NCBI RefSeq assembly: GCF_030813435.1
Contig: NZ_JAUSUG010000034.1
Coordinates: forward strand, 1 to 44,045
Length of the DNA stretch: 44,045 bases
Direction: 5' to 3'
DNA from: Evansella vedderi
GTDB taxonomy: Bacteria > Bacillota > Bacilli > Bacillales > Salisediminibacteriaceae
Shown here piece after piece: positions 14,247 to 23,405 of the stretch; the stretch's first letter is position 1, and every line of letters begins with the position of its first letter. A program made the position numbers and the translations under genes. The notes beneath the pieces were generated by a model. The model was not told the DNA's origin. It worked only from the letters and a program-made list of their open reading frames with translations, and did not search any database.

Positions 14247-15926
14247 TTAGTTGTCTAGCCACCACTCATGAACTTTATACATGTCTACACGTGGGTGGTG
14301 AGTGAAACCTTTAATGTCTTTATTCATTGCCACAAATTGTTGTGGATAGAATAAGAATGTATATGGTTGATCTTCAGCAATTTGTGCATAGATTTGCCCT
14401 AATACTTCTGCACGCTCATCTTGGTCAAGAATAGTTGTATTTAGGTCAGATAATTCATCTACAAGGTCATTTCTATAAGCACTTCTGTTAAGACCGTTTT
14501 CGATTTCTTTAGAGTGCCAGATTGCAGTTGGGTCTGGATCAAGGGCAAGACCCCAAGCCATTACAATTGCATCAAAATCAAAGTTTGGAGGGTTGATCTG
14601 ATCTAAGAAAGCTCCCCACTCCATTTGCTCAGCATGAACTTTGATACCAATTAGGTTTAAGTATTGCTGTACAATAATTCCAATGTCACGACGAGTAGTG
14701 TTACCGTCATTTGAAAGGATAGTAAACTCGAAGATCTCCCCGTCTTTTTCCATAATTCCATCATCATTATGTTCCCAACCAGCTTCATTTAATAATTCAA
14801 TCGCTCTGTCTGGATCATAATCAAATGCTGGTACATCGTCATTATATGCCCAGCTTAATGGAGATACAGGTGCATCTGCAACTTCAGCTTGCCCCTCCAT
14901 GATTGTTTCCACGATCTCTTGACGATCAATGGCATGTGTTAATGCTTGACGAACTCTTACATCTTCGAATAATGGACGATCTAAGTTCCAACCAATGTAG
15001 TCATAACGTAAAGCTAATACAGATGAAAGGTTTACATGGTCATACGTTTCAATTGTTGCAATTTCACTTGTTGGTGCAATCATATGATCGATGTCACCAG
15101 TTTCTAATAATAATACTAGTGCATTTGAGTCAGAAGCAAATCGAAATGTTACATTGTCAAGGTATGGTCTACCTTCAAAATAATCATCGAAAGCTTCTAG
15201 CTGTAAGTTCTGACCTGGTACCCATTCAACAAATTTAAATGGACCAGCACCAATTGGTTGGTCAATATTAAATTCTCTATAATCTTCTAAGTCAGCAACT
15301 GGAACATCTTCTAATAAGTGTTTAGGAAGAATACCGTATCCTACTCGTGTAGGGAATGCAGCATCTACTTCACTTAAAGTAAACTTAACTGTGTAATCAT
15401 CTATAGCTTCTACACTTACAAGTGTTTCAAAGTTACTAGCTCGAGGACCAGTGTAATCTTCATGTAAGAAAATTTCAAAAGTAAATACTACATCATGAGC
15501 TGTTACTTCTTCGCCGTCATGGAAAAGAACACCTTCATGCATTTCATAAGTCCACTCTAATCCATCTTCAGAGATTTCCGGATCAGATTTTGCAATTAGT
15601 GGTTGAACTTCTAGGTTTTCATTTGTGTAAGTTAAACCAGCAAAAACTAAATCCGTTACATCTGCACTAGCAGAGTCACTGTGATAAAGAGAGTTAAAAA
15701 TAACCGGTTCACCAGAAGTTCCTAATACAATACTTCCACCTTCTCTAGGTTCTCCAGTAGTTTCTTCTTCTCCGTCATCTTCCGTACCTTCACTTTCTCC
15801 TGTACCTTGCTCAGCATCATCTGTATCTACAGATGCGTCTTCACCGTTACCGCCACAAGCTACAACAAAAAGCGATAACATTAAAATCATGCTTATTAAC
15901 ATAAGTAATGATTTTGTAGTTTTCAT
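14247..15926 (-). CDS. Peptide-type ABC transporter substrate-binding lipoprotein (copy 1)
   Basis: Extracytoplasmic solute-binding protein of the SBP_bac_5 (OppA/DppA/AppA) family, 559 residues from the ATG giving MKTTKSLLML, which has AAGGGGG upstream; 36 further in-frame codons upstream lack a ribosome site. Lipoprotein signal with lipobox VVAC (Cys24), then an acidic Asp/Glu/Gly linker that tethers it to the membrane. Family signatures: GGSIVLG, EDGLEWTYEMHEGVLFHDGE, RVRQALTHAIDRQEIV. It is close in sequence to the next two binding proteins. It is monocistronic, ending at a long inverted repeat. The likely ligand is a peptide, but members of this family also bind nickel or sugars. Confidence 0.9.
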   Translation of the reverse strand: MKTTKSLLMLISMILMLSLFVVACGGNGEDASVDTDDAEQGTGESEGTEDDGEEETTGEPREGGSIVLGTSGEPVIFNSLYHSDSASADVTDLVFAGLTYTNENLEVQPLIAKSDPEISEDGLEWTYEMHEGVLFHDGEEVTAHDVVFTFEIFLHEDYTGPRASNFETLVSVEAIDDYTVKFTLSEVDAAFPTRVGYGILPKHLLEDVPVADLEDYREFNIDQPIGAGPFKFVEWVPGQNLQLEAFDDYFEGRPYLDNVTFRFASDSNALVLLLETGDIDHMIAPTSEIATIETYDHVNLSSVLALRYDYIGWNLDRPLFEDVRVRQALTHAIDRQEIVETIMEGQAEVADAPVSPLSWAYNDDVPAFDYDPDRAIELLNEAGWEHNDDGIMEKDGEIFEFTILSNDGNTTRRDIGIIVQQYLNLIGIKVHAEQMEWGAFLDQINPPNFDFDAIVMAWGLALDPDPTAIWHSKEIENGLNRSAYRNDLVDELSDLNTTILDQDERAEVLGQIYAQIAEDQPYTFLFYPQQFVAMNKDIKGFTHHPRVDMYKVHEWWLDN

Positions 15927-16152
15927 GTGTATTTCCCCCTTAAAGCTTTTTATATAAAAGTAGAGGTTGGATTCAATTAATCTATTATCCAAAACTCTAG
16001 CTCTTATAACAATTTGATTTGTGTTTACTTTCAAATAATTTCATTCACGCTATTGTTTTTCTAATATAATTATTTGAAAATAAGAAAGCTTTCAACTAAT
16101 AGAAATGTTATATTAGACTAATAGCAAAGTCAATGGTATTTTTGCAAGTTAA

Positions 16153-16167
16153 AATTTTCTGAAATCT
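16153..16167. promoter_or_regulatory. CodY-box-like site upstream of binding-protein copy 1
   Basis: AATTTTCTGAAATCT, 13 of 15 matches to the CodY consensus AATTTTCWGAAAATT, in an AT-rich region 227 bp before the start codon. A TTGACT (16128-16133) lies just downstream, with only a suboptimal -10. AT-rich DNA yields chance matches, so confidence is modest. Confidence 0.35.
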
Positions 16168-16298
16168 ATAAAAATCAATAATTTATCCTAAATCATTTCG
16201 AAACACTAAAGAAAAAACACGTTTTACCCCTTTATACCAAGGGTATGTAAAGTTATTTAAAAATTGTTAATTATATAAAATTATATTATTTCAAAATA

Positions 16299-16340
16299 AA
16301 TTTTGCATTAAAAATTTTGCATTAAAAATTTTGCATAACG
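16299..16340. repeat. Three 14-bp tandem repeats
   Basis: AATTTTGCATTAAA twice, then AATTTTGCATAACG, in the 530-bp AT-rich gap between binding-protein copies 1 and 2. Apart from this, the CodY-like site and the terminator at 16417, nothing is recognisable in the gap. Confidence 0.7.
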
Positions 16341-16416
16341 TTTTATATAAACTTTAATTGTTTAAAATTCAATCGATATATTTCTTATTACAATTCCTGT
16401 TTATGTTTATAAATGA

Positions 16417-16454
16417 AAAAGAGAGCAACCAGTATGAACTGATTACTCTCTTTT
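16417..16454 (-). terminator. Terminator of binding-protein copy 2
   Basis: AAAAGAGAG ... CTCTCTTTTT stem with an inner CAGT/ACTG pair, just after the stop codon at 16460 on the minus strand. Confidence 0.8.
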
Positions 16455-16459
16455 ATTAT

Positions 16460-18115
16460 TTATCTGTCTAACCACCATTCGTTAACTTTATACATATCTA
16501 CACGCGGGTGGTGAGTAAATCCTTTTACATCCTTATTTAACGCAACAAATTGCGTTGGGTAATATAAGAAAGTATAAGGTTGTTCTTCAGCAATAATTGC
16601 GAATGCTTCAGCTAACAGCTCAGCACGCTCATCTTGGTCAATTATAGAACGGTTAATATCAGAAATTTCATCTACACGATCGTTTCTATACGCACTTCTG
16701 TTAAGACCGTTTTCAATCTCTTTTGAATGCCAAATCGCAGTTGGATCTGGATCAAGGGCTAACCCCCAAGCCATAACTACAGCATCAAAATCAAAGTTTG
16801 GAGGATTGATTTGATCTAAGAATGCTCCCCACTCCATTTGCTCAGCGTGTACTTTGATACCAATTAGGTTTAAATATTGCTGCGTAATAATTCCGATGTC
16901 ACGACGAGTAGTATTTCCATCATTGGAAAGGATTGTGAATTCAAAAATTTCTCCATCCTTTTCCAAATATCCATCTTCGTTATGCTCCCAACCAACTTCA
17001 TTTAGTAACTCAATAGCTCTGTCTGGATCATAATCGAAAACTGGTACATCATCATTATATGCCCAACTTAAAGGAGATACAGGTGCATTGGCAACCTCTG
17101 CGTGACCTTCCATAATTGTTTCTACAATCTCTTGACGGTCAATAGCATGCGTTAATGCTTGTCTAACTCGCACATCCTCAAATAGTGGACGATCTAAGTT
17201 CCAACCAATATAGTCATAACGTAAAGCTAGTGTTTCATATAAATTTACATGATCATACATTTCAATGGAAACTAACTCACTTGTAGGTGCGATCATGTGA
17301 TCAATGTCACCAGTCTCTAGCAATAAGACTAAAGCATTAGAGTCCGATGCAAAACGGAATACAACTTCATCAAGATAAGCTCTTCCCTCAAAGTAATCTT
17401 CATGTACAGATAATGTTAAGTGTTGACCTGGAACCCATTCTTCAAATTTAAATGGTCCTGCACCAATTGGGTTTTCAATATTGAACTCATTATAATCTTC
17501 TAACTCAGAAGCTGGGATATCCCCTAAAATATGTTCTGGTAAGATATCATAAGATGTCATTGTTATAAAGCGAGCATCAGGCTCTGATAACGTAAATTTA
17601 ACAGTGTACTCATCTAAAGCTTCAACTGACTCTAACGTTTGGAAGCTGCTTGCACGAGGACCTGTATAATCTTCGTGAATAAATTGACTGAAAGTAAATA
17701 CTACGTCATCAGCTGTCAGTTCTTCACCATCATGGAATAGTACGCCTTCACGTAATGTAAATGTCCACTCTAAACCATCCTCAGAAATTTCAGGATGATC
17801 CGTTGCGATATGTGGCTGCATTTCAAGATTTTCATCTGTATACATTAATCCAGCAAAAACTAAATCAGTCACATCTCCACTTGCAGTATCTGTGTGATAA
17901 AGTGAATTAAACATTACCGGTTCACCAGAAGTCCCTAATACAATACGGCCACCTTCTCGTGGCTCTCCAGTTGCTTCTTTCTCAACTGTTTCAGTACCAG
18001 TATCTGTATCTGTTCCTGTTTCATCAGGAGTTTCTCCGCCTCCACATGCAGCTAATACAAGTGAAAGCGTTAAAATCATGCTTAATAGAATAAGTAATGA
18101 TTTGCTATTTTTCAA
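16460..18115 (-). CDS. Peptide-type ABC transporter substrate-binding lipoprotein (copy 2)
   Basis: SBP_bac_5 family, 551 residues from a TTG start preceded by GAAGGAGG; an ATG six codons earlier overlaps that ribosome site. Lipobox LAAC (Cys24) and a Thr/Asp/Gly-rich linker. It shares long identical blocks with copy 1 (LVLLLETGDIDHMIAPTSE, AHAPVSPLSWAYN-type region, the HHPRVDMYKV tail), so the two arose by duplication. It has its own promoter (18212-18240) and terminator, so it is expressed alone and not as part of the permease operon. Ligand unknown; peptides are likely. Confidence 0.9.
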   Translation of the reverse strand: MKNSKSLLILLSMILTLSLVLAACGGGETPDETGTDTDTGTETVEKEATGEPREGGRIVLGTSGEPVMFNSLYHTDTASGDVTDLVFAGLMYTDENLEMQPHIATDHPEISEDGLEWTFTLREGVLFHDGEELTADDVVFTFSQFIHEDYTGPRASSFQTLESVEALDEYTVKFTLSEPDARFITMTSYDILPEHILGDIPASELEDYNEFNIENPIGAGPFKFEEWVPGQHLTLSVHEDYFEGRAYLDEVVFRFASDSNALVLLLETGDIDHMIAPTSELVSIEMYDHVNLYETLALRYDYIGWNLDRPLFEDVRVRQALTHAIDRQEIVETIMEGHAEVANAPVSPLSWAYNDDVPVFDYDPDRAIELLNEVGWEHNEDGYLEKDGEIFEFTILSNDGNTTRRDIGIITQQYLNLIGIKVHAEQMEWGAFLDQINPPNFDFDAVVMAWGLALDPDPTAIWHSKEIENGLNRSAYRNDRVDEISDINRSIIDQDERAELLAEAFAIIAEEQPYTFLYYPTQFVALNKDVKGFTHHPRVDMYKVNEWWLDR

Positions 18116-18211
18116 TTTTATTTCCTCCTTCATTTAATATTAAAAGAATGAGTTTAAAATTTTCTTATGTAACTTAAATCCAAACTCATTTTAAATATAA
18201 CTTCCCTATAG

Positions 18212-18240
18212 ATACTATACTAATGTAACAATATTGTCAA
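18212..18240 (-). promoter_or_regulatory. Promoter of binding-protein copy 2
   Basis: TTGACA (18235-18240), 17 bases, TAGTAT (18212-18217) on the minus strand, about 95 bp before the TTG start. An overlapping TATAGT with 15-base spacing is an alternative -10. Confidence 0.6.
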
Positions 18241-18403
18241 AGTTTAATAGATTGTAATATACTTCAGACACTTCTCACTAGACAAAAAAATTGAATTTAT
18301 CAGTAAATTCATACATATATGTATTATTACAGTATATCGAGTAGTTAATGTTCATATTATTTTAAAATGTTATAAGACAAAACCTTTGTAGATTAAAATA
18401 AAC

Positions 18404-18434
18404 AAGTGAGCAGCTTATTTCTGGCTGCTCACTT
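18404..18434 (-). terminator. Terminator of binding-protein copy 3
   Basis: AAGTGAGCAGC / GCTGCTCACTT stem with a nine-base loop, after the stop codon at 18452. It lies in the 336-bp gap to copy 2, which otherwise holds only the copy 2 promoter. Confidence 0.82.
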
Positions 18435-18451
18435 TATATACTTTACACCTA

Positions 18452-20098
18452 TTATCTATTTAGCCACCATTCGTTAACCTTGTACATATCCACTCGTGGA
18501 TGATGTGTAAAACCTTGGACATCTCTGTTTAATGCCACGAATTGATTTGGATAATACAAAAATGTATATGGCTGTTCTTCGGCCAATATAGCCCAAGCTT
18601 CTCCAAGAAGTTCTGCACGTTCATCTTGATCGATAATCGTTGTATTTATATCGGAAATCTCATCAATTCTGTCATTACGATAGCTAATATTATTTAATCC
18701 ATTTTCAATTTCTTTAGAGTGCCAAATAGCCGATGGATCTGGGTCTAAAGCAAGCCCCCAAGCTAAGACAATGGCATCGAAATCATAATTCGGAGGGTTT
18801 ATTTTATCTAAAAATGCTCCCCATTCCATTTGTTCTGGTTTTACTTCAATACCTATTTGTCCGAGATATTGTTGAACTATAATTCCAATATCACGACGTG
18901 TAGTATTGCCATCATTAGAAAGTATGGTAAAGGAGAACTTCTCTCCATCTTTTTCAAGAATCCCATCTTCACCTGGTTCCCAACCAGCTTCTGATAACAA
19001 CTCAAGTGCTCTATCAGGATCATAATCAAAACGGGCAACATCTTCATTATAAGCCCAACTTAAAGGCGATACTGGTGCGTGTGCTACCTCTGCTTGACCT
19101 TCTAAAACCGTTTCAGTAATTTCTTGTCGATCTATTGCGTGTGTTAATGCCTGCCGTACCCTAACATCTTCAAATAATGGATTCTGTAAGTTCCAACCAA
19201 TATAGTCATAACGTAAGGCTAGGGTAGAAGAAAGATTTACGTGCTCATATGTTTCAATCGCAACCAGTTCACTTGTTGGGGCAATCATATGATCAATGTC
19301 ACCAGTTTCCAATAAAAGAACTAATGCATTTGAATCGGATGCAAAGCGGAATGTTACTCCATCAAGATAAGGACGTCCTTCAAAATAATCTTCGTGCGCT
19401 ACTAAACTAAGACTTTGACCAGGATCCCAATTTTCAAATTTAAACGGTCCTGCACCAATTGGATTTTCAATATTAAATTCATTGTAGTCTTCTAAATCAC
19501 CAATGGGAACATCCCCTAAAATATGCTCCGGTAAGATACTATACCCTGTTAGTGTATGAAAACGTGCATCTGGCTCCCTTAAGGTAAATTTAACAGTGTA
19601 ATCATCTACGGCTTCTACACTTTCTAGTGATGTGAAGCTACCAGCACGTGGACCAGTATAGTCTTCATGTAAAAAAATGTTGTATGTAAATACAACATCG
19701 TGTGCTGTTAGCTCTTCTCCATCGTGAAACAACACTCCTTCTTGTAACTCAAACGTCCACTCAAGACCATCATCGGAAATTTCTGCGTTATCTTTAGCGA
19801 TGTGTGGTTGAACTTCTAAACTTTCATCTGTGTAAGTCAACCCAGCAAATATTAAGTCAGTTACATCAGCACTTGCTGAATCTTGGTGATAAAGTGCATT
19901 GAAAATAACCGGCTCACCTGAAGTACCTAATACTATTGTTCCACCGTATTGAGGATCACCTGTAGGTTCATCAACTTCTTCATCCGCCCCCCTTTCTGCT
20001 GTGTCTGTGTCTTCTGGCGTAGTACCACAAGCAGTTAAAAACATAAATAACATAAAAATTAGGTTTACTAATATAAAAATTGATTTTGTAGCTTTCAA
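18452..20098 (-). CDS. Peptide-type ABC transporter substrate-binding lipoprotein (copy 3)
   Basis: SBP_bac_5 family, 548 residues, TTG start with AAAGGAGG eight bases upstream. Lipobox LTAC (Cys24), short acidic linker, then the same domain architecture as copies 1 and 2, including RVRQALTHAIDRQEIT and a C-terminus HHPRVDMYKVNEWWL. It lies directly downstream of the lower appC gene but is separated by that operon's terminator, a truncated repeat and about 280 bp, so it is probably transcribed separately. Ligand unknown; acidic composition suits a salty or alkaline exterior. Confidence 0.9.
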   Translation of the reverse strand: MKATKSIFILVNLIFMLFMFLTACGTTPEDTDTAERGADEEVDEPTGDPQYGGTIVLGTSGEPVIFNALYHQDSASADVTDLIFAGLTYTDESLEVQPHIAKDNAEISDDGLEWTFELQEGVLFHDGEELTAHDVVFTYNIFLHEDYTGPRAGSFTSLESVEAVDDYTVKFTLREPDARFHTLTGYSILPEHILGDVPIGDLEDYNEFNIENPIGAGPFKFENWDPGQSLSLVAHEDYFEGRPYLDGVTFRFASDSNALVLLLETGDIDHMIAPTSELVAIETYEHVNLSSTLALRYDYIGWNLQNPLFEDVRVRQALTHAIDRQEITETVLEGQAEVAHAPVSPLSWAYNEDVARFDYDPDRALELLSEAGWEPGEDGILEKDGEKFSFTILSNDGNTTRRDIGIIVQQYLGQIGIEVKPEQMEWGAFLDKINPPNYDFDAIVLAWGLALDPDPSAIWHSKEIENGLNNISYRNDRIDEISDINTTIIDQDERAELLGEAWAILAEEQPYTFLYYPNQFVALNRDVQGFTHHPRVDMYKVNEWWLNR

Positions 20099-20249
20099 GT
20101 TAATGTCCTCCTTTATTTTGTTAATTTTAATTTCATGATAGTTTTTGGTTTAAATATCCTGATTATGCAAATGTAGAATTACTTTTTTATTATTTTCTAT
20201 ATTAAATTAGCTGTTTTCCAAAAGGTTTTCATTTTTATAAAAATAAAAG

Positions 20250-20300
20250 TTGGCTTGGTTGCGCTGGAATCGCCGCCTTTCGCTTTTCCATGCTCTAAAA
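20250..20300. repeat. Remnant of repeat family C
   Basis: Contains TTGGCTTGGTTGCGCTGGAA, CGCCGCCTTTCGCTTTTCCA and an AAACAGAGTTTGCAAA-type tail, matching the right-hand part of the longer copies at 11880-12086 and 35203-35335. The left half is missing. Confidence 0.55.
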
Positions 20301-20337
20301 AAAGAAACAGAGTTTGCAAAAACAACCATTAAATTAG

Positions 20338-20371
20338 TCAAAAAGAAAACGAGTGGCATATTGCCACTCGC
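20338..20371 (-). terminator. Terminator of the lower app operon
   Basis: CGAGTGGCA / TGCCACTCG stem with a three-base loop followed by TTTTCTTTTT on the minus strand, 12 bases after the appC stop codon. Confidence 0.88.
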
Positions 20372-20382
20372 TTAAATTATTT

Positions 20383-21291
20383 TTATTTCTCAACAACTCG
20401 CGGATCTAATGCATCTCGTAAACCGTCCCCAATGAAGTTAAAACATAGTACTGTAATTAAAATCATTAAACCTGGGAAGGTCGGATACCATACGGCTGTT
20501 CTAAATATGGTGACACTTTGAGAATACGTCAGCATATTACCCCAAGAAGCTCTTGGAGGTTGAATACCTAATCCTAAGAAACTTAGGGTAGATTCTGCAA
20601 GGATAAATCCACCAACTGCTAGTGTTGCAGCAACGATAACTGGTCCCATAGCACTTGGGAGAATTTGTCCAAAGATAATTCTTGTATTTGACATACCAAT
20701 TGTTCTAGCTGCCAATACGAACTCTCGATTCTTAAGTGTTAAAAATTCTCCACGAACTAAACGTGACGTACCTGTCCAACTTAGTAATGCAAATACTAAA
20801 ATTAAGATTTCCATACTTGGTTCTAATACAGCAACCAATGTAATTAATAGGAAGATATTAGGGAAAGAGATAATTACGTCTACTAATCGCATTAAAAATG
20901 CATCTACTCTTCCTCCAAAAAATCCAGCAATTGCTCCAATTGTCGTTCCGATGGAAACTGCCCCAAGCATAGCGACGAATCCTACAGTTAAGGATACTTG
21001 ACCACCGTGTAATAAACGACTGAAGAGATCCCTTCCTAAATGGTCAGTCCCCAACCAAAATTCAGGTCCTGGAGGTGCTAACCTGTTTCTTAGATTTTGA
21101 AAATTTGGGTCGTGTGGTGCAATCCATGGTGCTAGAACACACGCTGTGATAATAATTGCCAATGTAAATAATCCGAATACTGCTAATTTATTTTGCATAA
21201 ACTTAGCAACAATAATTGACAATAGAGATCGTCTTTTACCTAATGTCTGATCACTTTGTTGCTGTATTACGTTATTTTCAGGTTTTCCCAT
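20383..21291 (-). CDS. appC: Peptide-type ABC transporter permease, AppC-like (lower copy)
   Basis: Inner permease subunit of the Opp/Dpp/App class, 302 residues with about six membrane helices and an N-terminal cytoplasmic stretch (TLGKRRSLLSIIVAKF). The DppC-type external loop HDPNFQNLRNRLAPPGPEFW and GTDHLGRDLFSRLL are present, as is the ATPase-contacting EAA-like loop RTIGMSNTRIIFGQILPSA. It starts 13 bases after appB and ends the operon at a strong terminator. Its partner copy at 25090-25998 is nearly identical in protein sequence except in the first 80 residues. Confidence 0.9.
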   Translation of the reverse strand: MGKPENNVIQQQSDQTLGKRRSLLSIIVAKFMQNKLAVFGLFTLAIIITACVLAPWIAPHDPNFQNLRNRLAPPGPEFWLGTDHLGRDLFSRLLHGGQVSLTVGFVAMLGAVSIGTTIGAIAGFFGGRVDAFLMRLVDVIISFPNIFLLITLVAVLEPSMEILILVFALLSWTGTSRLVRGEFLTLKNREFVLAARTIGMSNTRIIFGQILPSAMGPVIVAATLAVGGFILAESTLSFLGLGIQPPRASWGNMLTYSQSVTIFRTAVWYPTFPGLMILITVLCFNFIGDGLRDALDPRVVEK

Positions 21292-21304
21292 TGTTCAGCA
21301 CCTC

Positions 21305-22252
21305 CTAGTACTCAATCCTTGGGTCCATAATAGCATATAAAATATCTGCTATTAAGTTACCAATGACCGTCAATACAGCGGCAAACATAGTAATCGCCAT
21401 AATGACTGGGTAGTCCCTTTCGAAAGTGGCGTCAATGAACAATTTACCAATTCCCGGCCAGCTAAATAATGTCTCAACAACTACGGATCCCCCGATGAAA
21501 GTTGGTAACATCAAACCAAAGATCGTAATAATTGGAATTAGTCCATTACGTAACCCATGTTTATAAACAACTGTTCTTTCTCTAAATCCTTTCGCTCTAG
21601 CAGTTCGGATATAATCTTGGTTAATAACTTCTAACATACTTGAACGAGTATAACGTGTTAACCCTGCCATATCAGCAGTGGCTAATACAAATGCAGGTAA
21701 AATAATATGATGAATTCTATCTAATAAATTGAACTCCGAACCTAATGTGGATACACCACCAACTGGTGTCCATCCTAACTGAACTGAGAATACCATGATT
21801 AACATGAGTCCTAACCAGAAGTTAGGGGTGGCTAGTCCAATAAATGAGGTAAAGGTGACCCCATAATCGAGCTTAGAATACTGCCTGGTGGCTGATAAAA
21901 CCCCAAAAGGAATGGCTATGATAACAGCTAAAAATGTTGAAACTACCATTAATATAATCGTATTAGGTAAACGATCCATAATTAACTGGGTAACCGGTTG
22001 CTTCCTAGTAAAGGAATTACCTAGATCCCCTTGTAATACATTCCCCATCCATCGTAAATATTGAATATGGGCTGGGTCATTTAAGCCTAACCTCTCCATT
22101 TGACGTTCTCGGTCTTCTACTGAGATATCAGGATCCAAGTTTAAGACCGTAGGTTTACCTGGCGCCGCATACATAATCGCAAAGGAGAGGATGGATATCC
22201 CAATTAATATAGGGATCATCATAATTAAGCGGCGGATAATATATGTCGTCAT
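21305..22252 (-). CDS. appB: Peptide-type ABC transporter permease, AppB-like (lower copy)
   Basis: 315-residue permease, six helices, typical N-terminus MTTYIIRRLIMMIPILIGIS and AAPGKP segment of the DppB/OppB/AppB class; the EAA-like coupling loop is RTARAKGFRERTVVYKHGLRN. Protein nearly identical to the copy at 26012-26959. In the DNA, identical blocks (for example 61 bases at 21394-21454 against 26101-26161) alternate with blocks full of silent changes. In the lower operon it follows appF after a 136-bp gap that has a hairpin but no appA. Confidence 0.91.
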   Translation of the reverse strand: MTTYIIRRLIMMIPILIGISILSFAIMYAAPGKPTVLNLDPDISVEDRERQMERLGLNDPAHIQYLRWMGNVLQGDLGNSFTRKQPVTQLIMDRLPNTIILMVVSTFLAVIIAIPFGVLSATRQYSKLDYGVTFTSFIGLATPNFWLGLMLIMVFSVQLGWTPVGGVSTLGSEFNLLDRIHHIILPAFVLATADMAGLTRYTRSSMLEVINQDYIRTARAKGFRERTVVYKHGLRNGLIPIITIFGLMLPTFIGGSVVVETLFSWPGIGKLFIDATFERDYPVIMAITMFAAVLTVIGNLIADILYAIMDPRIEY

Positions 22253-22278
22253 GTGGTTAACTCCTTTACTTTAGATTT

Positions 22279-22310
22279 GCAAGTTAAAGGATGTTTCACC
22301 TTTAACCTGC
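22279..22310 (-). other. Hairpin in the appF-appB gap (possible trace of a lost appA)
   Basis: GCAAGTTAAAGG / CCTTTAACCTGC stem, just before appB. The upper operon has a hairpin at the equivalent place (26983-27023), between appA and appB. Such intercistronic stems usually protect the binding-protein part of the message. Confidence 0.55.
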
Positions 22311-22388
22311 TACATAATTTTAATACATTTGTTTTCAACTTATATACCTCCTACCTAAATTTGATTTGTAAAATACTTGATAGAAGGA

Positions 22389-23405
22389 TTAATTATATAA
22401 GTGACAAGCAACAAAATGCCCAGGCTCTAATTCTTGTAACTTTGGAACTTCCACTTTACAATGATCCATTGCCTTAGGACAGCGTGTATGGAACACACAT
22501 CCTGTCGGAGGGTTAGATGGACTTGGTACATCGCCCTTTAAAATGATTCGTTCTTTTTTTACTTCACTTGGGTGAGATTTTGGTACTGCTGATAAAAGGG
22601 CTTGTGTATATGGATGTAATGGATTAGAGTACAGTTCTCTTTTTGGAGCAACCTCCATCATTCTACCTAAATACATAACCCCAATTCTATCCGAGATGTG
22701 TTTTACTACACCTAAGTCGTGAGCAATAAATAAATAAGTTAATCCAAAATCTTTTTGTAAATCATCCATAATGTTTAACACTTGTGACTGAATTGAAACG
22801 TCTAGTGCTGATACCGGTTCGTCACCAATTATTAATTTTGGATTTAATGTTAATGCCCGTGCAATACCGATACGCTGACGTTGACCACCTGAGAACTCGT
22901 GAGGATAGCGGTTTCTTAAATCTGGATTCAAACCAACTTTCTCAAGCAAGTGCTCCACACGCTCTTTACGTTCAGCTTTAGAGTATAACTTATGAACTCG
23001 AAAAGGCTCTTCTAAAATCGTACCTACAGTCTTTCTAGGGTTTAAAGAAGAATAAGGATCTTGGAAAACCATTTGGATATCTTTTCTATATGGCTTTAAT
23101 TGCTTTTCATTTAGTCCTGAAATGTCTTTTCCTTCAAAAAGGATTTTTCCATCAGTTGGTTCATACAAACGAATTAACGTTCTTCCTGTAGTTGATTTAC
23201 CACAACCGGATTCACCAACAAGTCCGAAAGTTTCTCCTTTTTTTATGGCAAAACTTACATCGTCAACAGCCTTAATATGCCCTACTGTTTTTTGTAATAA
23301 GCCTGCTTTTACAGGGAAATATTTTTTTAAACCTTCAACTTCTAATAAAACATCTGATTTATCTTGAGTAATGCTATTTTTTTCTTGCTTTAAAGTTTCA
23401 GTCAT
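22389..23405 (-). CDS. appF: Peptide-type ABC transporter ATPase, AppF-like (lower copy)
   Basis: 338-residue ATPase of the OppF/DppF/AppF class. Walker [11 protein letters not shown]-loop [17 protein letters not shown], signature [15 protein letters not shown], Walker [12 protein letters not shown] and the switch histidine in FIAHDLG. C-terminal oligopeptide-transporter domain with the cysteine cluster [15 protein letters not shown]. Its start ATG overlaps the appD stop codon (TAATG), so it is translationally coupled. The N-terminus ([25 protein letters not shown]) resembles AppF. The copy at 28783-29799 is about 90% identical by eye. Confidence 0.91.
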   Translation of the reverse strand: MTETLKQEKNSITQDKSDVLLEVEGLKKYFPVKAGLLQKTVGHIKAVDDVSFAIKKGETFGLVGESGCGKSTTGRTLIRLYEPTDGKILFEGKDISGLNEKQLKPYRKDIQMVFQDPYSSLNPRKTVGTILEEPFRVHKLYSKAERKERVEHLLEKVGLNPDLRNRYPHEFSGGQRQRIGIARALTLNPKLIIGDEPVSALDVSIQSQVLNIMDDLQKDFGLTYLFIAHDLGVVKHISDRIGVMYLGRMMEVAPKRELYSNPLHPYTQALLSAVPKSHPSEVKKERIILKGDVPSPSNPPTGCVFHTRCPKAMDHCKVEVPKLQELEPGHFVACHLYN

